A stretch of DNA of 64,000 bases from Carboxylicivirga mesophila (GCF_018271975.1 NZ_JAGUCN010000013.1:1-64000); one strand, 5' to 3'. Positions 1-9,431 are shown, counted from the first letter of the stretch. The notes: generated by a model from the sequence alone, not told the origin. A program made the numbers and translations.

Positions 1-198
1 TTTAGAAGGTTAGCTAAAGTACTCCCTAATATGCTAGTTTGCTAAAAGGCCATCAGGCCGCTCTATCGAGCTATTATGTTCCAAGGAGGAAGTCCCCTCC
101 AATCTGCTAATGCACCTCTTTACTGCTTACTGCTGAACACCTGCTAATTTCTTCGAGCTTCTACCTTCCTTCTTCTGCCTTTTCTCTATCTTCGCAGT

Positions 199-1398
199 AT
201 GAGTCAACAAACACACCGACAAAAAATCCTGATTTTTATTGATTGGTTTTTACCAGGGTATAAGGCCGGGGGGCCAGTCCGCTCCATGGCCAATATGGTG
301 GAGTATTTAAAGGAGGATTATCTGTTTTATATTGTTACACGTAACACCGATTATACAGAGACAATACCTTATAAAGGTGTCAACAGTAATAGCTGGGAAA
401 GTTTTACAGAAAACGTGTATGTCTATTACGCTGATGAGACACATCAGACTAAGCATACATACAAGCTCCTTTTGGATGAAGTAAGTCCTGGTATTGTGTA
501 TATCAATGGTGTTTATTCCTGGAGGTTTTCGATTCTTCCACTGCTCGTCGCTAAAAGAAACTCACAAACAAAGGTGATTGTTGCCGCCAGGGGTATGCTG
601 GCAGCCAGTGCCATTGATGTAAAAGGCGGGAAGAAGAAGCTGTTCCTCAAACTGGCAAAGATGGCAGGCCTTTATAAACGTACCATTTTTCATGCTACCA
701 ATGAAAAGGAGAAGCAGGATATAAATAGGGTATTGGGTCAAAGGTTAAAGGTGCAGGTGGCTGATAACCTGCCTAAGAAAGCTTTGCCTGAATTTAAATT
801 TATTGAAAAACATCAAGGAGAATTAACGCTGGTGAGCCTGGCACGTATTGCACCGGAGAAGAACACTTTATTCGCCCTGGAGCGATTGGCTGAACTGGAT
901 GAGTTTGAGGGCACCATTCAGTTTGATTTATATGGACAGATATACAGCGATGCCTATTGGAAACTTTGTCAGGAAATGATTAGTGTACTACCTTCTAATA
1001 TAAGGGTGGAGCACAAGGGAACAGTGGATGCAGAACTGGTTGGGACCACCATCCAAAATTACCATGCACTATTTATGCCTACGCGTGGCGAAAATTTTGG
1101 GCATGTGATACTGGAAAGCTTAAGTGCCGGTAGGCCGGTGTTGATTAGTGATCAGACACCATGGCGAGGATTGGAGGATGAGAAGAGTGGATGGGATGTT
1201 TCTCTTGAGTTAAAAAGCAGAAATGTTGATGAGTTGAGTCCGAAGACCGGCAGTGGTGAATGGTGCAAGGTGCTTGGTGCGCTTCTTGAGATGGAGCAGG
1301 ACGAGTTTGATGCCTGGTGCAGAGGAGCCAGAAGAAGGGCAGAAAGCTTTGTGAATAATCCGGAATTAAAGGAACAGTATAAATGCTTATTTGATTAA
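199..1398 (+). CDS. GT4-family glycosyltransferase
   Basis: A 399-residue cytosolic protein with the two-domain GT-B layout. The N-terminal half starts with a strand (KILIFIDWF) followed by the acceptor-side GGPVRSM loop. The C-terminal half has LVSLARIAPEKN (donor-domain start, about residue 213) and the E-x7-E type segment PTRGENFGHVILESLSAGRPVL (about 295-316), which binds the nucleotide sugar in GT4 retaining transferases. It probably adds one sugar to the lipid-linked surface glycan. It is the first complete gene of the plus-strand arm of the polysaccharide locus; the 198 bases upstream hold only short repeats. Donor and acceptor cannot be read from sequence. Confidence 0.88.
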   Translation: MSQQTHRQKILIFIDWFLPGYKAGGPVRSMANMVEYLKEDYLFYIVTRNTDYTETIPYKGVNSNSWESFTENVYVYYADETHQTKHTYKLLLDEVSPGIVYINGVYSWRFSILPLLVAKRNSQTKVIVAARGMLAASAIDVKGGKKKLFLKLAKMAGLYKRTIFHATNEKEKQDINRVLGQRLKVQVADNLPKKALPEFKFIEKHQGELTLVSLARIAPEKNTLFALERLAELDEFEGTIQFDLYGQIYSDAYWKLCQEMISVLPSNIRVEHKGTVDAELVGTTIQNYHALFMPTRGENFGHVILESLSAGRPVLISDQTPWRGLEDEKSGWDVSLELKSRNVDELSPKTGSGEWCKVLGALLEMEQDEFDAWCRGARRRAESFVNNPELKEQYKCLFD

Positions 1399-1408
1399 AT
1401 GCTACATT

Positions 1409-1440
1409 AACGCTGTCAGGAACTAGTTCGCTGACAGGTT
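1409..1440. repeat. REP-like palindrome, copy a
   Basis: A 32-bp unit: AACG, then CTGTCAG, an 11-base loop (itself the palindrome GAACTAGTTC plus G), then CTGACAG and GTT. It lies between the GT4 gene and the transposase gene, 24 bases before the transposase start. Two further units of the same length and layout lie inside the transposase ORF, so this is a repeat family tied to that gene. Confidence 0.8.
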
Positions 1441-1463
1441 AAGCAGCGCAAAAAGGATAACCA

Positions 1464-2258
1464 ATGGCAAATTCCTTTGATAAAATAGAAGTTGGTAATT
1501 ATTATCACATTTATAATCGAGGTATTAATAACTGTAGTTTGTTTGAACGTGAAGAAGATTATCAACGTTTTCTGTTATTGTATGAGAAATACATCACACC
1601 AATTGCGGATACCATTGCGTGGGTGTTGATGCCCAATCATTTTCACTTTCTGATTCGAATCAAGGAGAATGTGAGGTATAAGTATTCGATGGAGGAGATT
1701 GCTAATGCTAAAATCAATGCTGTCAGATCTGAAGACGCTGACAGGTTATCTGCTGATAATATACAAATTAATAAATGGGCAACGGTGACCCTACCTGACG
1801 TCATCAAAGACCCGTCAGCGTTAAGGGGAAACGATGTGACAGCAGAGGTAGGGGGAAACGATGCTTCATCCGGAATAACGCTGTCTGGTACAAGTACGCA
1901 GACAGGTCATTCCAGGTTGCCGCAGCCTGCCAAGCACTTATCTCACCTGTTTAATGCTTATGCCAGGTATTACAATACCAGGTACAACAGGCATGGCGCA
2001 TTGTTTGAACGACCATATAGAAGGAAACAAGTTGATTCGGACAACTACTTCAGGCAACTAATCATATACATACATAACAACCCCAGACACCATGGCTTTG
2101 TGCATTCTGCTCTGGAGTATGGCTGGAGTAGTTATTTAGATTATCTCAATGCTGGGAATGAAATATACAGCTCCTGCGTGGATGAATATTTCGGGGATAT
2201 TAATAATTTTAAGGCTTGTCATCAAACCGGTAAGGTTGATGATGATTTTTTTGAATAA
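1464..2258 (+). CDS. REP-associated tyrosine transposase (RAYT, Y1_Tnp/IS200-like)
   Basis: A 264-residue single-strand DNA transposase of the Y1_Tnp superfamily. Visible family marks are YYHIYNRGIN at the N-terminus, the HUH metal site MPNHFHFLIRIKE (about residues 57-69), and the YYNTRYNRHGALFERPYRRK block with the usual IIYIHNNPRHHGF end. The family usually runs to roughly 180-200 residues. The excess sits between about residues 84 and 152 and is low-complexity (polar, Thr/Ser/Gly/Asp-rich). That segment is encoded by DNA holding two REP-like palindromes of the same family as the copy just upstream of the gene. The enzyme is expected to cut and join REP hairpins. Whether the expanded version is active is unknown. 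Confidence 0.85.
   Translation: MANSFDKIEVGNYYHIYNRGINNCSLFEREEDYQRFLLLYEKYITPIADTIAWVLMPNHFHFLIRIKENVRYKYSMEEIANAKINAVRSEDADRLSADNIQINKWATVTLPDVIKDPSALRGNDVTAEVGGNDASSGITLSGTSTQTGHSRLPQPAKHLSHLFNAYARYYNTRYNRHGALFERPYRRKQVDSDNYFRQLIIYIHNNPRHHGFVHSALEYGWSSYLDYLNAGNEIYSSCVDEYFGDINNFKACHQTGKVDDDFFE
1716..1747. repeat. REP-like palindrome, copy b, inside the RAYT ORF
   Basis: The same 32-bp layout as the copy at 1409: AATG, CTGTCAG, an 11-base loop, CTGACAG, GTT. It is read through in frame by the transposase ORF, contributing the residues around AVRSEDADRLS. Confidence 0.8.
1795..1818. repeat. diverged REP-like hairpin inside the RAYT ORF
   Basis: CTGACG and CGTCAG form a 6-bp stem around a 12-base loop. 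The arms resemble the CTGACAG arm of the 32-bp REP-like units on either side, but the loop length and flanks differ, so this is a probable decayed copy. Confidence 0.45.
1877..1908. repeat. REP-like palindrome, copy d, inside the RAYT ORF
   Basis: A 32-bp unit: AACG, CTGTCTG, an 11-base loop, CAGACAG, GTC. The paired base change (CAG to CTG in one arm, matched in the other) keeps the stem perfect, which argues that the hairpin is under selection. It is in a different reading frame from copy b relative to the ORF. Confidence 0.8.
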
Positions 2259-2278
2259 CATTATAGATACCAACCTGT

Positions 2279-2318
2279 CCTAAAACCTGTCTTGTCTGGT
2301 GACACTAACAGGTTTAGG
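2279..2318. repeat. imperfect hairpin upstream of asnB
   Basis: CCTAAAACCTGT and ACAGGTTTAGG can form a 11-bp stem with one bulged A around a 17-base loop. It sits between the RAYT stop and the asnB start. It could be a diverged REP unit or a weak terminator for the transposase gene; there is no T-run after it. Confidence 0.45.
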
Positions 2319-2349
2319 AGAAGTTTTGTATGGTATAACCCATAAAAAT

Positions 2350-4194
2350 ATGTGTGGAATAAACGGAATTATATCATTAATAAAGGATAAGCAAGAACGC
2401 TTGTTAAGAATGAATCAGACTCTTCAGCATCGGGGACCCGAAGATGAAGGAAGCTATATTAATGAAAATGTAGCGTTGGGCCATCGACGCCTCATGATTA
2501 TCGATCTCTCACTTGCGGGGCATCAACCCATGACGACACCAGATGGGAGATATACTATGGTATTTAACGGGGAAATATACAATTATCAGGAAATAAAGAA
2601 AGAACTGGATTATTCGTTCAAATCGACGACTGACAGCGAAGTGATATTGGCAGCCTGGCAGAAGTGGGGTGCAGATTGTGTTCAGCGATTTAACGGTATG
2701 TTTGCCATTGCCATGTGGGACCATTGGGAGCAACAACTGACACTGGTGCGCGATAGGCTTGGCATTAAACCCATCTATTGGCATTGTAAAAACAGCCAGT
2801 TGGTTTTCTCATCTGAAATCAGGGCCTTGCTGGCCTCGGGCATCGCTGAGAAACGAATTGATCAGGATGGACTGGTGGATTATCTACGCTACCAAACCGT
2901 ACAGGCACCAGCTACCATATTGAAAGATGTGTACATGCTAAAAGCAGGTCACTTACTGATTTATAAGGCCGGCGATCAACCTGTGGTTAAAGAATACTGG
3001 AGGCCGCAGATTAAACCTCAAGCTAATGTTGTAAGCTATGAGCAGGTGAAAGAAGAGGTGCGAGAATTATTCTTTAAATCCGTTCAGCGCCGATTGATAG
3101 CCGATGTGCCATTTGGTGCCTTTTTGTCGGGTGGTATTGATTCAAGTGCTATTGTGGGCGCCATGACAAAAGTATCCAACGCCCCGGTCAAGACTTTTAA
3201 TATCTCATTTGCCGAAGAAGCTTTCAGTGAAGCAAAGTACGCGCGGTACATCGCCCAACTCAATGGCACCGACCATACCGAGATCAAATTATCCCCCAAT
3301 GATTTACTTAACTGTTTACCCGTCGCCTTAAAAGGGATGGATCACCCCAGCGGGGATGGACCCAATACCTGGCTGGTGTCTAAGGTAACCAAAGAAGCAG
3401 GGGTGACTATGGCCTTATCCGGACTGGGAGGCGACGAACTTTTTGCCGGCTATGCCATTTTTAAACGCATGCTTGCCCTCCATAGTAAGCAATGGCTATG
3501 GAAGATGCCTAATGCCATACGAAAAGGGATGGGAGAGCTGCTATGTAAAGTTAAACCAGGGGTTGCATCCACTAAGATGAAAGCCCTATTATCCATGCCA
3601 GATTACCAGTTTGCCAAGGTCTTTTCTGTATCACGTCAGTCCTTAATGGATGAACAGTTGAAGGACTTACTAAGCCGTGATGGACTGCCTGAACATCAAC
3701 CAGCCTTCTATTTACAGGACTTAATCAGCCATGTTTCTCAGCATGTGTTAAGTAATGTATCCATTGGTGAACTTTGCACCTACATGCAGAATGTACTGTT
3801 ACGGGATAGTGATCAAATGAGTATGGCTCATGCCCTGGAGGTAAGGGTGCCATTCCTGGATCATGAACTGGTGGAATACATGTTGAGTTTACCGGATCCT
3901 ATTAAATATCCTGCAACACCTAAAAAACTAATGGTGGATAGTATGCCCGATTTATTGCCTGATTACATTGTTAACCGGCCAAAGATGGGCTTTACATTTC
4001 CCTGGAGGCATTGGTTGAAGAATGAGCTAAACAGCTTTGCAGATGAGCGCCTAAGAAGTTTAGCTAAGCGAGACTATTTTAATGAAGCGTCGGTGTTGAG
4101 TCTATGGCAGCGGTTTAAAAAGGATGATCCGGTAGTGACCTTTTCGCGTATATGGCCGCTGGTGGTGTTGGAGGAGTGGATGAATAATGAGTAA
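2350..4194 (+). CDS. asnB: glutamine-hydrolysing asparagine synthase-like amidotransferase
   Basis: 614 residues with the start at MCGINGI, because Cys2 must become the N-terminal nucleophile of the class II glutaminase; a start 51 bases upstream would bury it. The glutaminase domain (1-210) shows LQHRGPEDEG, ALGHRRLMIIDLS and MVFNGEIYN. The synthetase domain has the PP-loop FLSGGIDSSAIVGAM and ALSGLGGDELFAGY, then a C-terminal part ending RIWPLVVLEEW. It uses glutamine and ATP to amidate a carboxylate. In polysaccharide loci such proteins often amidate uronic acids or precursors rather than making bulk asparagine; that role here is inferred from position only. Confidence 0.9.
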   Translation: MCGINGIISLIKDKQERLLRMNQTLQHRGPEDEGSYINENVALGHRRLMIIDLSLAGHQPMTTPDGRYTMVFNGEIYNYQEIKKELDYSFKSTTDSEVILAAWQKWGADCVQRFNGMFAIAMWDHWEQQLTLVRDRLGIKPIYWHCKNSQLVFSSEIRALLASGIAEKRIDQDGLVDYLRYQTVQAPATILKDVYMLKAGHLLIYKAGDQPVVKEYWRPQIKPQANVVSYEQVKEEVRELFFKSVQRRLIADVPFGAFLSGGIDSSAIVGAMTKVSNAPVKTFNISFAEEAFSEAKYARYIAQLNGTDHTEIKLSPNDLLNCLPVALKGMDHPSGDGPNTWLVSKVTKEAGVTMALSGLGGDELFAGYAIFKRMLALHSKQWLWKMPNAIRKGMGELLCKVKPGVASTKMKALLSMPDYQFAKVFSVSRQSLMDEQLKDLLSRDGLPEHQPAFYLQDLISHVSQHVLSNVSIGELCTYMQNVLLRDSDQMSMAHALEVRVPFLDHELVEYMLSLPDPIKYPATPKKLMVDSMPDLLPDYIVNRPKMGFTFPWRHWLKNELNSFADERLRSLAKRDYFNEASVLSLWQRFKKDDPVVTFSRIWPLVVLEEWMNNE

Positions 4195-4313
4195 CTGATA
4201 AAACTGAGTAGTTGAGAAACTGTAGAATTGAAAAATTGAGTAGATAATACTTTAAACCTCCTCGATTAATCAATTACTCAAATTAATAATTTATTAAGAT
4301 AAAAAACAAAAAT

Positions 4314-4677
4314 ATGTACACCTTTGCTTTTGAAAAACTGGAGGTCTGGCAATTAAGCCGGCAGTTTGTAGCAAAAATATATAAGGTAACAGCTGATTTT
4401 CCTGACGAGGAAAAATTTGGTTTGGTCAGTCAGATTAGACGTGCGGCTGTTTCAATACCGTCAAACCTAGCAGAGGGAAATGCTCGGTTATTAAAAGATG
4501 ATAAAGCACGTTTTTTCCAAATAAGTTATTCGTCATTAATGGAGGTGGTTAACCAATTAATTATTTCTCTTGATCTCGGGTTTATTAATGAATAAACAAT
4601 TACAAGAACTAAGAGTTGATAGCAGTGAGTTAAGCAATAAGATTAATGCCTTATATAAGAGCGTTAAATATAGTTGA
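4314..4677 (+). pseudogene. frameshifted four-helix-bundle (S23/IVP-type) protein
   Basis: The first ORF (4314-4595, 93 residues) starts like the S23 four-helix-bundle family: [13 protein letters not shown], then [19 protein letters not shown] and the third-helix [14 protein letters not shown]. It stops at GFINE. An overlapping ORF one frame over (4588-4677) supplies the expected last helix, beginning [15 protein letters not shown] and ending YKSVKYS. Joined, they give about 120 residues, the family's usual length; the intact paralogue at 25334-25705 has 123. The simplest reading is a one-base indel in GAATAAAC. Function of the family is unknown; it was first seen inside 23S rRNA genes. Confidence 0.8.
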
Positions 4678-4814
4678 ACTGTTTAAAGTGAGTAATTGAA
4701 AATTGAGGAAGCGTTAAACTGATAATTAACTAATTACTCAACTCCTCGCTTCATCATTTCATCAATTACTCGATTTATCAAATAATAAACTACTCAACTC
4801 CTCAATAAAAAAAA

Positions 4815-5858
4815 ATGAAAAAAAACATACTATTTCTATATACTGAACTGGCAGGTTATTTTGTGGCTTGCATTAATGAGTTGGCTACGCAGAAAAATAT
4901 TAGCGTACATGTGGTACGCTGGCCAGTGAATAAAGAGGCGCCTTTTCAGTTTGACATTGATGAGCGCATTAGTATTTATGAGCGGGATGCGTATAATGAT
5001 ATAAGTTTAATGGAGCTGGTGGACGTTGTTGAACCGGATATTATTATCTGTAGCGGATGGGTAGACAAGGGCTATGTCAATGTATGCAAGCGCTACAGAG
5101 GGAAAATTCCAACAGTCATGTCGATGGATAACCAGTGGCATGGAAGTTTAAAACAGCGATTGGCTTGCCTGGCAGCACCTTTTAAGCTGCACAGTGCCTT
5201 TAGTCAGGCATGGGTGCCGGGGGAGCCACAGAAAGCATACGCCCAAAGACTGGGTTTCAAAAAAGTGGAAACCGGCTTTTACAGTGCCGATACCAAGGTG
5301 TTTGAACCGCTGGGGCTGGAAAAAATAAAGGTTGGCCATGCTATTCCGAAGCGTCTGTTATATGTAGGACGATATATTCCACAGAAAGGTATAGATAAGT
5401 TGTTTGAATCATTCCTTGAATTAATAGAGGAGGGATTTACCGGCTGGGAATTACATTGTCTGGGTACGGGTGAATTGTTCGACCAAAGGCCCATTCATGA
5501 CAATATCCATCATCATGGTTTTGTACAACCTACTGATATGCATCGATACCTGAAGTCCACGGGTGTATTTGTCTTACCATCTGACTTTGAACCTTGGGGT
5601 GTAGTCACACATGAGATGGCAGTAGCTGGCTTTCCCATGGTGATATCTTCTGCTGTAGGCTCTGTTACCATGTTCTTAAATGATGGGGAAAATGGATACA
5701 TTTTTAAGCAAGGGAGTAAAGAGGCTCTGAAGAAAGCGCTGAAAAAGATGATGCAAGCCAAAGATAGTGAACTTAGGGATATGGCTACCGCTTCTTTTGA
5801 GAAAGGGATGAGCTGGACACCGGAAAGGTGGGTGGAAACGATTATTAGAATGATCTAG
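4815..5858 (+). CDS. GT4-family glycosyltransferase
   Basis: 347 residues with the GT-B fold. The N-terminal domain opens with KKNILFLYTELAGYF; the donor domain begins at RLLYVGRYIPQKGIDKL (about 180). The nucleotide-sugar segment is LPSDFEPWGVVTHEMAVAGFPMV (about 255-277), where FEPWG replaces the more common YEGFG. It is a probable sugar transferase of the surface-glycan pathway. It is the last plus-strand gene and faces the minus-strand run convergently across a 113-base gap. The DNA on both sides of the frameshifted gene before it is full of short AT-rich words such as ACTCAACTCCTC. Confidence 0.87.
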   Translation: MKKNILFLYTELAGYFVACINELATQKNISVHVVRWPVNKEAPFQFDIDERISIYERDAYNDISLMELVDVVEPDIIICSGWVDKGYVNVCKRYRGKIPTVMSMDNQWHGSLKQRLACLAAPFKLHSAFSQAWVPGEPQKAYAQRLGFKKVETGFYSADTKVFEPLGLEKIKVGHAIPKRLLYVGRYIPQKGIDKLFESFLELIEEGFTGWELHCLGTGELFDQRPIHDNIHHHGFVQPTDMHRYLKSTGVFVLPSDFEPWGVVTHEMAVAGFPMVISSAVGSVTMFLNDGENGYIFKQGSKEALKKALKKMMQAKDSELRDMATASFEKGMSWTPERWVETIIRMI

Positions 5859-5971
5859 GGTACAGGGTATAGGGTTTAAGGTATAGGTAATTGGATATTA
5901 AGATAGAGATATTATTAAATGTGGGTGCAAAGAGGTTTATAACTATCCAAAGAGATTATAATAATGTTAAA

Positions 5972-7354
5972 CTAACGAGCTATATCCTGCTGTTGAATGA
6001 CTCTATAGGCGGCCACTGAAAGCCCAAGAAATAAGAAAATCTGGTATAGCCCATTGTTGCCAATGTGGGTTAAAAAACCAACGACCGTACCAATCAAATA
6101 GCTATTTAAAATGACATCGTTGTAGGTTTTATTATAATTCTTTAACCTGTTGACATACCTATAAACAGAGAAGAAGAAGAGAAAACCCAAAATGCCCAAA
6201 TCCATTAAGATCACTACCCATCCCGAATCAATGGGCTCTACACCGCGACCATGCTTGGGCAAAGGGAGGTGATAGTTGTACATCCCTAAACCAAATCCTG
6301 TAAGTAAAAACTCAGGAGCATTCTCTGTTATGTAGTTTAATGCTACTGATTCAAAGCGTTCATCTTTTTCTTCTTCAACACGGCCAAAAGAGCGCTCATA
6401 TAACACATCCATCATGTTTAAGCTCTTTTCTTCATTGTAGCTTATCTGGTTGGAGTTAGCGGTAAAGGAGTCCCCCGACTGTGAAAACAGGTAACCAACA
6501 ATCCCCAGGATCATCGAATATTGTAATATGCGAGAACCAAACCGATGCCGGAACAAATAAGGTATAATGATTAATCCAAGACCGGTTGAGATAAGAATGG
6601 CCGATGAAAAGGTATAGACCATCACAATAAAGGAGATAAGCAAAGCGATTAAATGGAATTGCTTATTTCTATTGTAATTGCCTTCGATGTAATTGTAAAA
6701 ACTAATAAAAATATAGGGTAAGATGAAAGTGGCCAAGGTCTTGGGTTCGCCAGATAGTCCATAGATACGATTGATAAACATGCCTTCGATACCAAATCCG
6801 GCAAATTCATTGGCTGCACCACCAGGACGTAGAATCGGTATAAAGGGCAAGCCCAGAGTAATAAAAACAAAATGGATCAGACCAATCGCAATAATTATTT
6901 CACTTAGCAGATAGTAGAGCTTCAGGCTCCATTGCAGACGTGCCTTAGTAGTGATTATGGCCACAATAAACGGTACGGTTAAGGCCATGGTTACATAGGT
7001 ATAGGCCTGAACAATTGGACGCATGGTAGGTCCCTGAAGAAAGGTGACACCGGGTACACTTGGTGCAGTTACCCATGCCACCACAACTGATAAAATTATC
7101 AGTATATAATACGGTTGTAACAGGCCGGTAACCTCCCGGTTATTGCCGCCGCGATTAAAAACAAACAAAGTAGTGGCAAACATCACCACTTTATAGGGAA
7201 ACCATAAGGTACCTGCCAGAGCTGTAAAGGCATTTAAACCAAATGAAATAACCAGCAAACCAAACAGGGCATATAGCTTATTACTCTGATAGTAATAAAA
7301 GCCCAGTATCAGGAATACTAAAAGACCTAGTTTGGAAATCTGTTCAAATGGCAT
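5972..7354 (-). CDS. Wzy/WaaL-like O-antigen polymerase or ligase
   Basis: 460 residues, almost wholly hydrophobic, with about 10-12 predicted membrane spans and one large polar loop (about 290-360, rich in Glu/Lys). The late segment ETENAPEFLLTGFGLGMYN followed by HGRGVEPIDSGWVVILMDLGILG is the pattern seen in O-antigen polymerases and ligases, where the periplasmic loop ends with G-x-x-x and the last spans follow. It would join repeat units or attach finished chains at the inner membrane. It overlaps the next gene upstream by 11 bases. A Wzy-like protein beside a Wzm/Wzt exporter is a mixed signature, so ligase is at least as likely as polymerase. Confidence 0.75.
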   Translation of the reverse strand: MPFEQISKLGLLVFLILGFYYYQSNKLYALFGLLVISFGLNAFTALAGTLWFPYKVVMFATTLFVFNRGGNNREVTGLLQPYYILIILSVVVAWVTAPSVPGVTFLQGPTMRPIVQAYTYVTMALTVPFIVAIITTKARLQWSLKLYYLLSEIIIAIGLIHFVFITLGLPFIPILRPGGAANEFAGFGIEGMFINRIYGLSGEPKTLATFILPYIFISFYNYIEGNYNRNKQFHLIALLISFIVMVYTFSSAILISTGLGLIIIPYLFRHRFGSRILQYSMILGIVGYLFSQSGDSFTANSNQISYNEEKSLNMMDVLYERSFGRVEEEKDERFESVALNYITENAPEFLLTGFGLGMYNYHLPLPKHGRGVEPIDSGWVVILMDLGILGFLFFFSVYRYVNRLKNYNKTYNDVILNSYLIGTVVGFLTHIGNNGLYQIFLFLGLSVAAYRVIQQQDIAR

Positions 7355-8306
7355 ATTCCAAAAGTTTCTGGTAGTTATAATCAGGCGGTAAGAGGCTACT
7401 CTGAGTCCTTCTCACTCTTTGCAAAGCCATGCTAAAGCCTTTGATGCTACGGACAATGGCTTTAGGGATACTTACCATATGTTGCCGGTTGGCCGGGTTC
7501 CATACCTGACGAAAAAAAAGCACGCCTAAATGGTAGTGTAAATCATACCATTTGATGGTTTTATGCTGAAACAATCCTCTTAATATAAAATACCACTCAC
7601 CAAACACATGATGAATGGGGTGAATGCCTTCATTTTTGCCCCAGTTGCGGCATCCTCCGCCGGCAGCACCCAGATGTATAACTGTTGCATGCGCATCAAA
7701 ATTAAGCAGGCCATATTTTTTTGTTAGGCGTAAACAGAAATCACTTTCTTCACGATGAGCACCTTTCTCAAAAAGATAATCCATGCCACCAATATCGATG
7801 GCCCAATCTTTACGAACCGATAGATTGCCTGCACCTCCATTAAGTATTTTACAGTTGTCGTTAAAGTTAGGAGGGAAGAACAACCATCCCACACGTGGGT
7901 GATGGCTCAATTTGTGGCGTGTTAGTCTGACCGGTACACCGGGATCGGTTACCTGACCAAACACGCCTGGTAAATGTTCATCATTGTAATTAGCTAGATG
8001 AGCCTGTAAGAAATCTGTATTCTCGATAATCAGGTCATCATCCAAAAAAAGGACGATATTACCCTGTGCTTCTAATAAACCTATATTACGTGCCAAACTT
8101 GCATTGGGCGCTGATGAATAAAAGACGCGCAAATTTATCTGATACTGATCGGCAATGGCTTCCAAGCGTCGAATGTCAGTTTCGGATTGAACAATTAATA
8201 AGCACTCCCAACTTTGATGATTCAGCTCTTGTTTGCCCAAATCAGTTAAAGTATTGTATAGCTCTTCTTTACGACCAAGTGTAGGTATAATAACGGATAA
8301 TTCCAT
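7344..8306 (-). CDS. GT2-family glycosyltransferase
   Basis: 320 residues, GT-A fold. MELSVIIPTLGRKEEL opens the nucleotide-binding domain and NIVLFLDDDLIIENT (about 92) supplies the metal-binding DxD. NASLARNIGLLEAQG before it is the standard donor-side helix. The middle ILNGGAGNLSVRKD and GAHREESDFCLRL resemble the acceptor-side ED motif of inverting GT2 enzymes. The C-terminal ~70 residues are basic and may sit on the membrane. It is directly followed by the Wzy-like gene (11-base overlap) and preceded by a GT4 gene with no gap, so translation is probably coupled. Confidence 0.87.
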   Translation of the reverse strand: MELSVIIPTLGRKEELYNTLTDLGKQELNHQSWECLLIVQSETDIRRLEAIADQYQINLRVFYSSAPNASLARNIGLLEAQGNIVLFLDDDLIIENTDFLQAHLANYNDEHLPGVFGQVTDPGVPVRLTRHKLSHHPRVGWLFFPPNFNDNCKILNGGAGNLSVRKDWAIDIGGMDYLFEKGAHREESDFCLRLTKKYGLLNFDAHATVIHLGAAGGGCRNWGKNEGIHPIHHVFGEWYFILRGLFQHKTIKWYDLHYHLGVLFFRQVWNPANRQHMVSIPKAIVRSIKGFSMALQRVRRTQSSLLPPDYNYQKLLEYAI

Positions 8307-9431
8307 TTAGTGCGAGATTAATTCATCAATACGATTGGATAATTGCTGAGCAGCATTGACATAGGTAAACTGTGAGGCATATTTTTTTACTTGCTGCTCA
8401 TACTCTTGCGATATATCAAATGTCTGCATGGCCATTAGTCCTGCCTTTATTGATTCAATATCGAGGGGATCAACCGCCACGCCAAATTCAGATGCAATCT
8501 CAGGCATAGATGTGCAGTTACCATATAATACGGGCCGTCCCTGCGCATAAGTCTCGATAATGGGTAAGCCAAAGCCTTCATATAAAGAAGGGAAGAGGAG
8601 TCCACGGCTATTTCTGACCAGCGTTTTTAAAATTAAAGCATCCTGAAAAGGAATTAAATCAATTTGCTGACTACTATTAATTTTTGCCTTCAATACATCT
8701 AGCTCGTCAGCTATTTTACCAACTAACAGAAGCCTTGGCAGCGTATTATGCTGCTTATGAGCTGACAGGTAGGCCTCAACTAAACGATGAAGATTTTTGC
8801 GATTGCTACCAAAGCCCCACCAAATCCAATAGTCCTGCCCTTTATAACTATTTGTTAGTTCATTGCTTTTGAATTGCTCATCCAGCCAAATATCCTCAAT
8901 GCCATTATAAAGGGTGAAGAATCGGGATTGCAAGGCCGGAAACTTTTCGCTCAACTCAGAAAGTGTAAAATCAGATATAGCACCTATCTGGCTATTGCTA
9001 TTGACACTCCATTTTAAAGTGTTCTTAAAAATGCGATTGCCATGCCACTTCAAGCTACTTGTGCCCGGGGCATTCAAGCTGGATAGGTCGGCAATGGTTG
9101 AAATACTAGGCTGTTGTCTTCGGTTAAAGTATTCGGGCATGCCCGGGCTCAGGTAAAAGTCGAAATGGTTATCGGATTGATAACTTTTTATTCCTACCAA
9201 CTTTTTTAGGTTGATTTTTTTCTGCGATGCACAAGTGTGATGGATGTATACATTACCTAACTGTTCTAGTGCATACCAATATCGAGATAACACTTTTGCT
9301 TCGGTATCGTTACTTAAGAAAATATGAAATTCATCACGTGGTCGCAATCGGCACAGAGCATGTATTAACCCGCGCTGGGGCGTACCAGAGGTATATGCTT
9401 TAAGGGAATTACCATTAACAAATATTCTCAT
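8307..9431 (-). CDS. GT4-family glycosyltransferase (mannosyltransferase-like)
   Basis: 374 residues from the start MRIFVNGNSL, chosen because that ATG overlaps the stop of the upstream gene (ATGA); a start 15 bases further up is possible. Family marks are TPQRGLIHALCRL near the N-terminus, YWIWWGFGSNRKNLHRLVEAY at the donor-domain start, and FPSLYEGFGLPIIETYAQGRPVL with the E-x7-E pair. It resembles the WbdA/MtfB-type group that adds mannose or related sugars; the sugar is not readable. Cytosolic, peripheral to the inner membrane. Confidence 0.87.
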   Translation of the reverse strand: MRIFVNGNSLKAYTSGTPQRGLIHALCRLRPRDEFHIFLSNDTEAKVLSRYWYALEQLGNVYIHHTCASQKKINLKKLVGIKSYQSDNHFDFYLSPGMPEYFNRRQQPSISTIADLSSLNAPGTSSLKWHGNRIFKNTLKWSVNSNSQIGAISDFTLSELSEKFPALQSRFFTLYNGIEDIWLDEQFKSNELTNSYKGQDYWIWWGFGSNRKNLHRLVEAYLSAHKQHNTLPRLLLVGKIADELDVLKAKINSSQQIDLIPFQDALILKTLVRNSRGLLFPSLYEGFGLPIIETYAQGRPVLYGNCTSMPEIASEFGVAVDPLDIESIKAGLMAMQTFDISQEYEQQVKKYASQFTYVNAAQQLSNRIDELISH

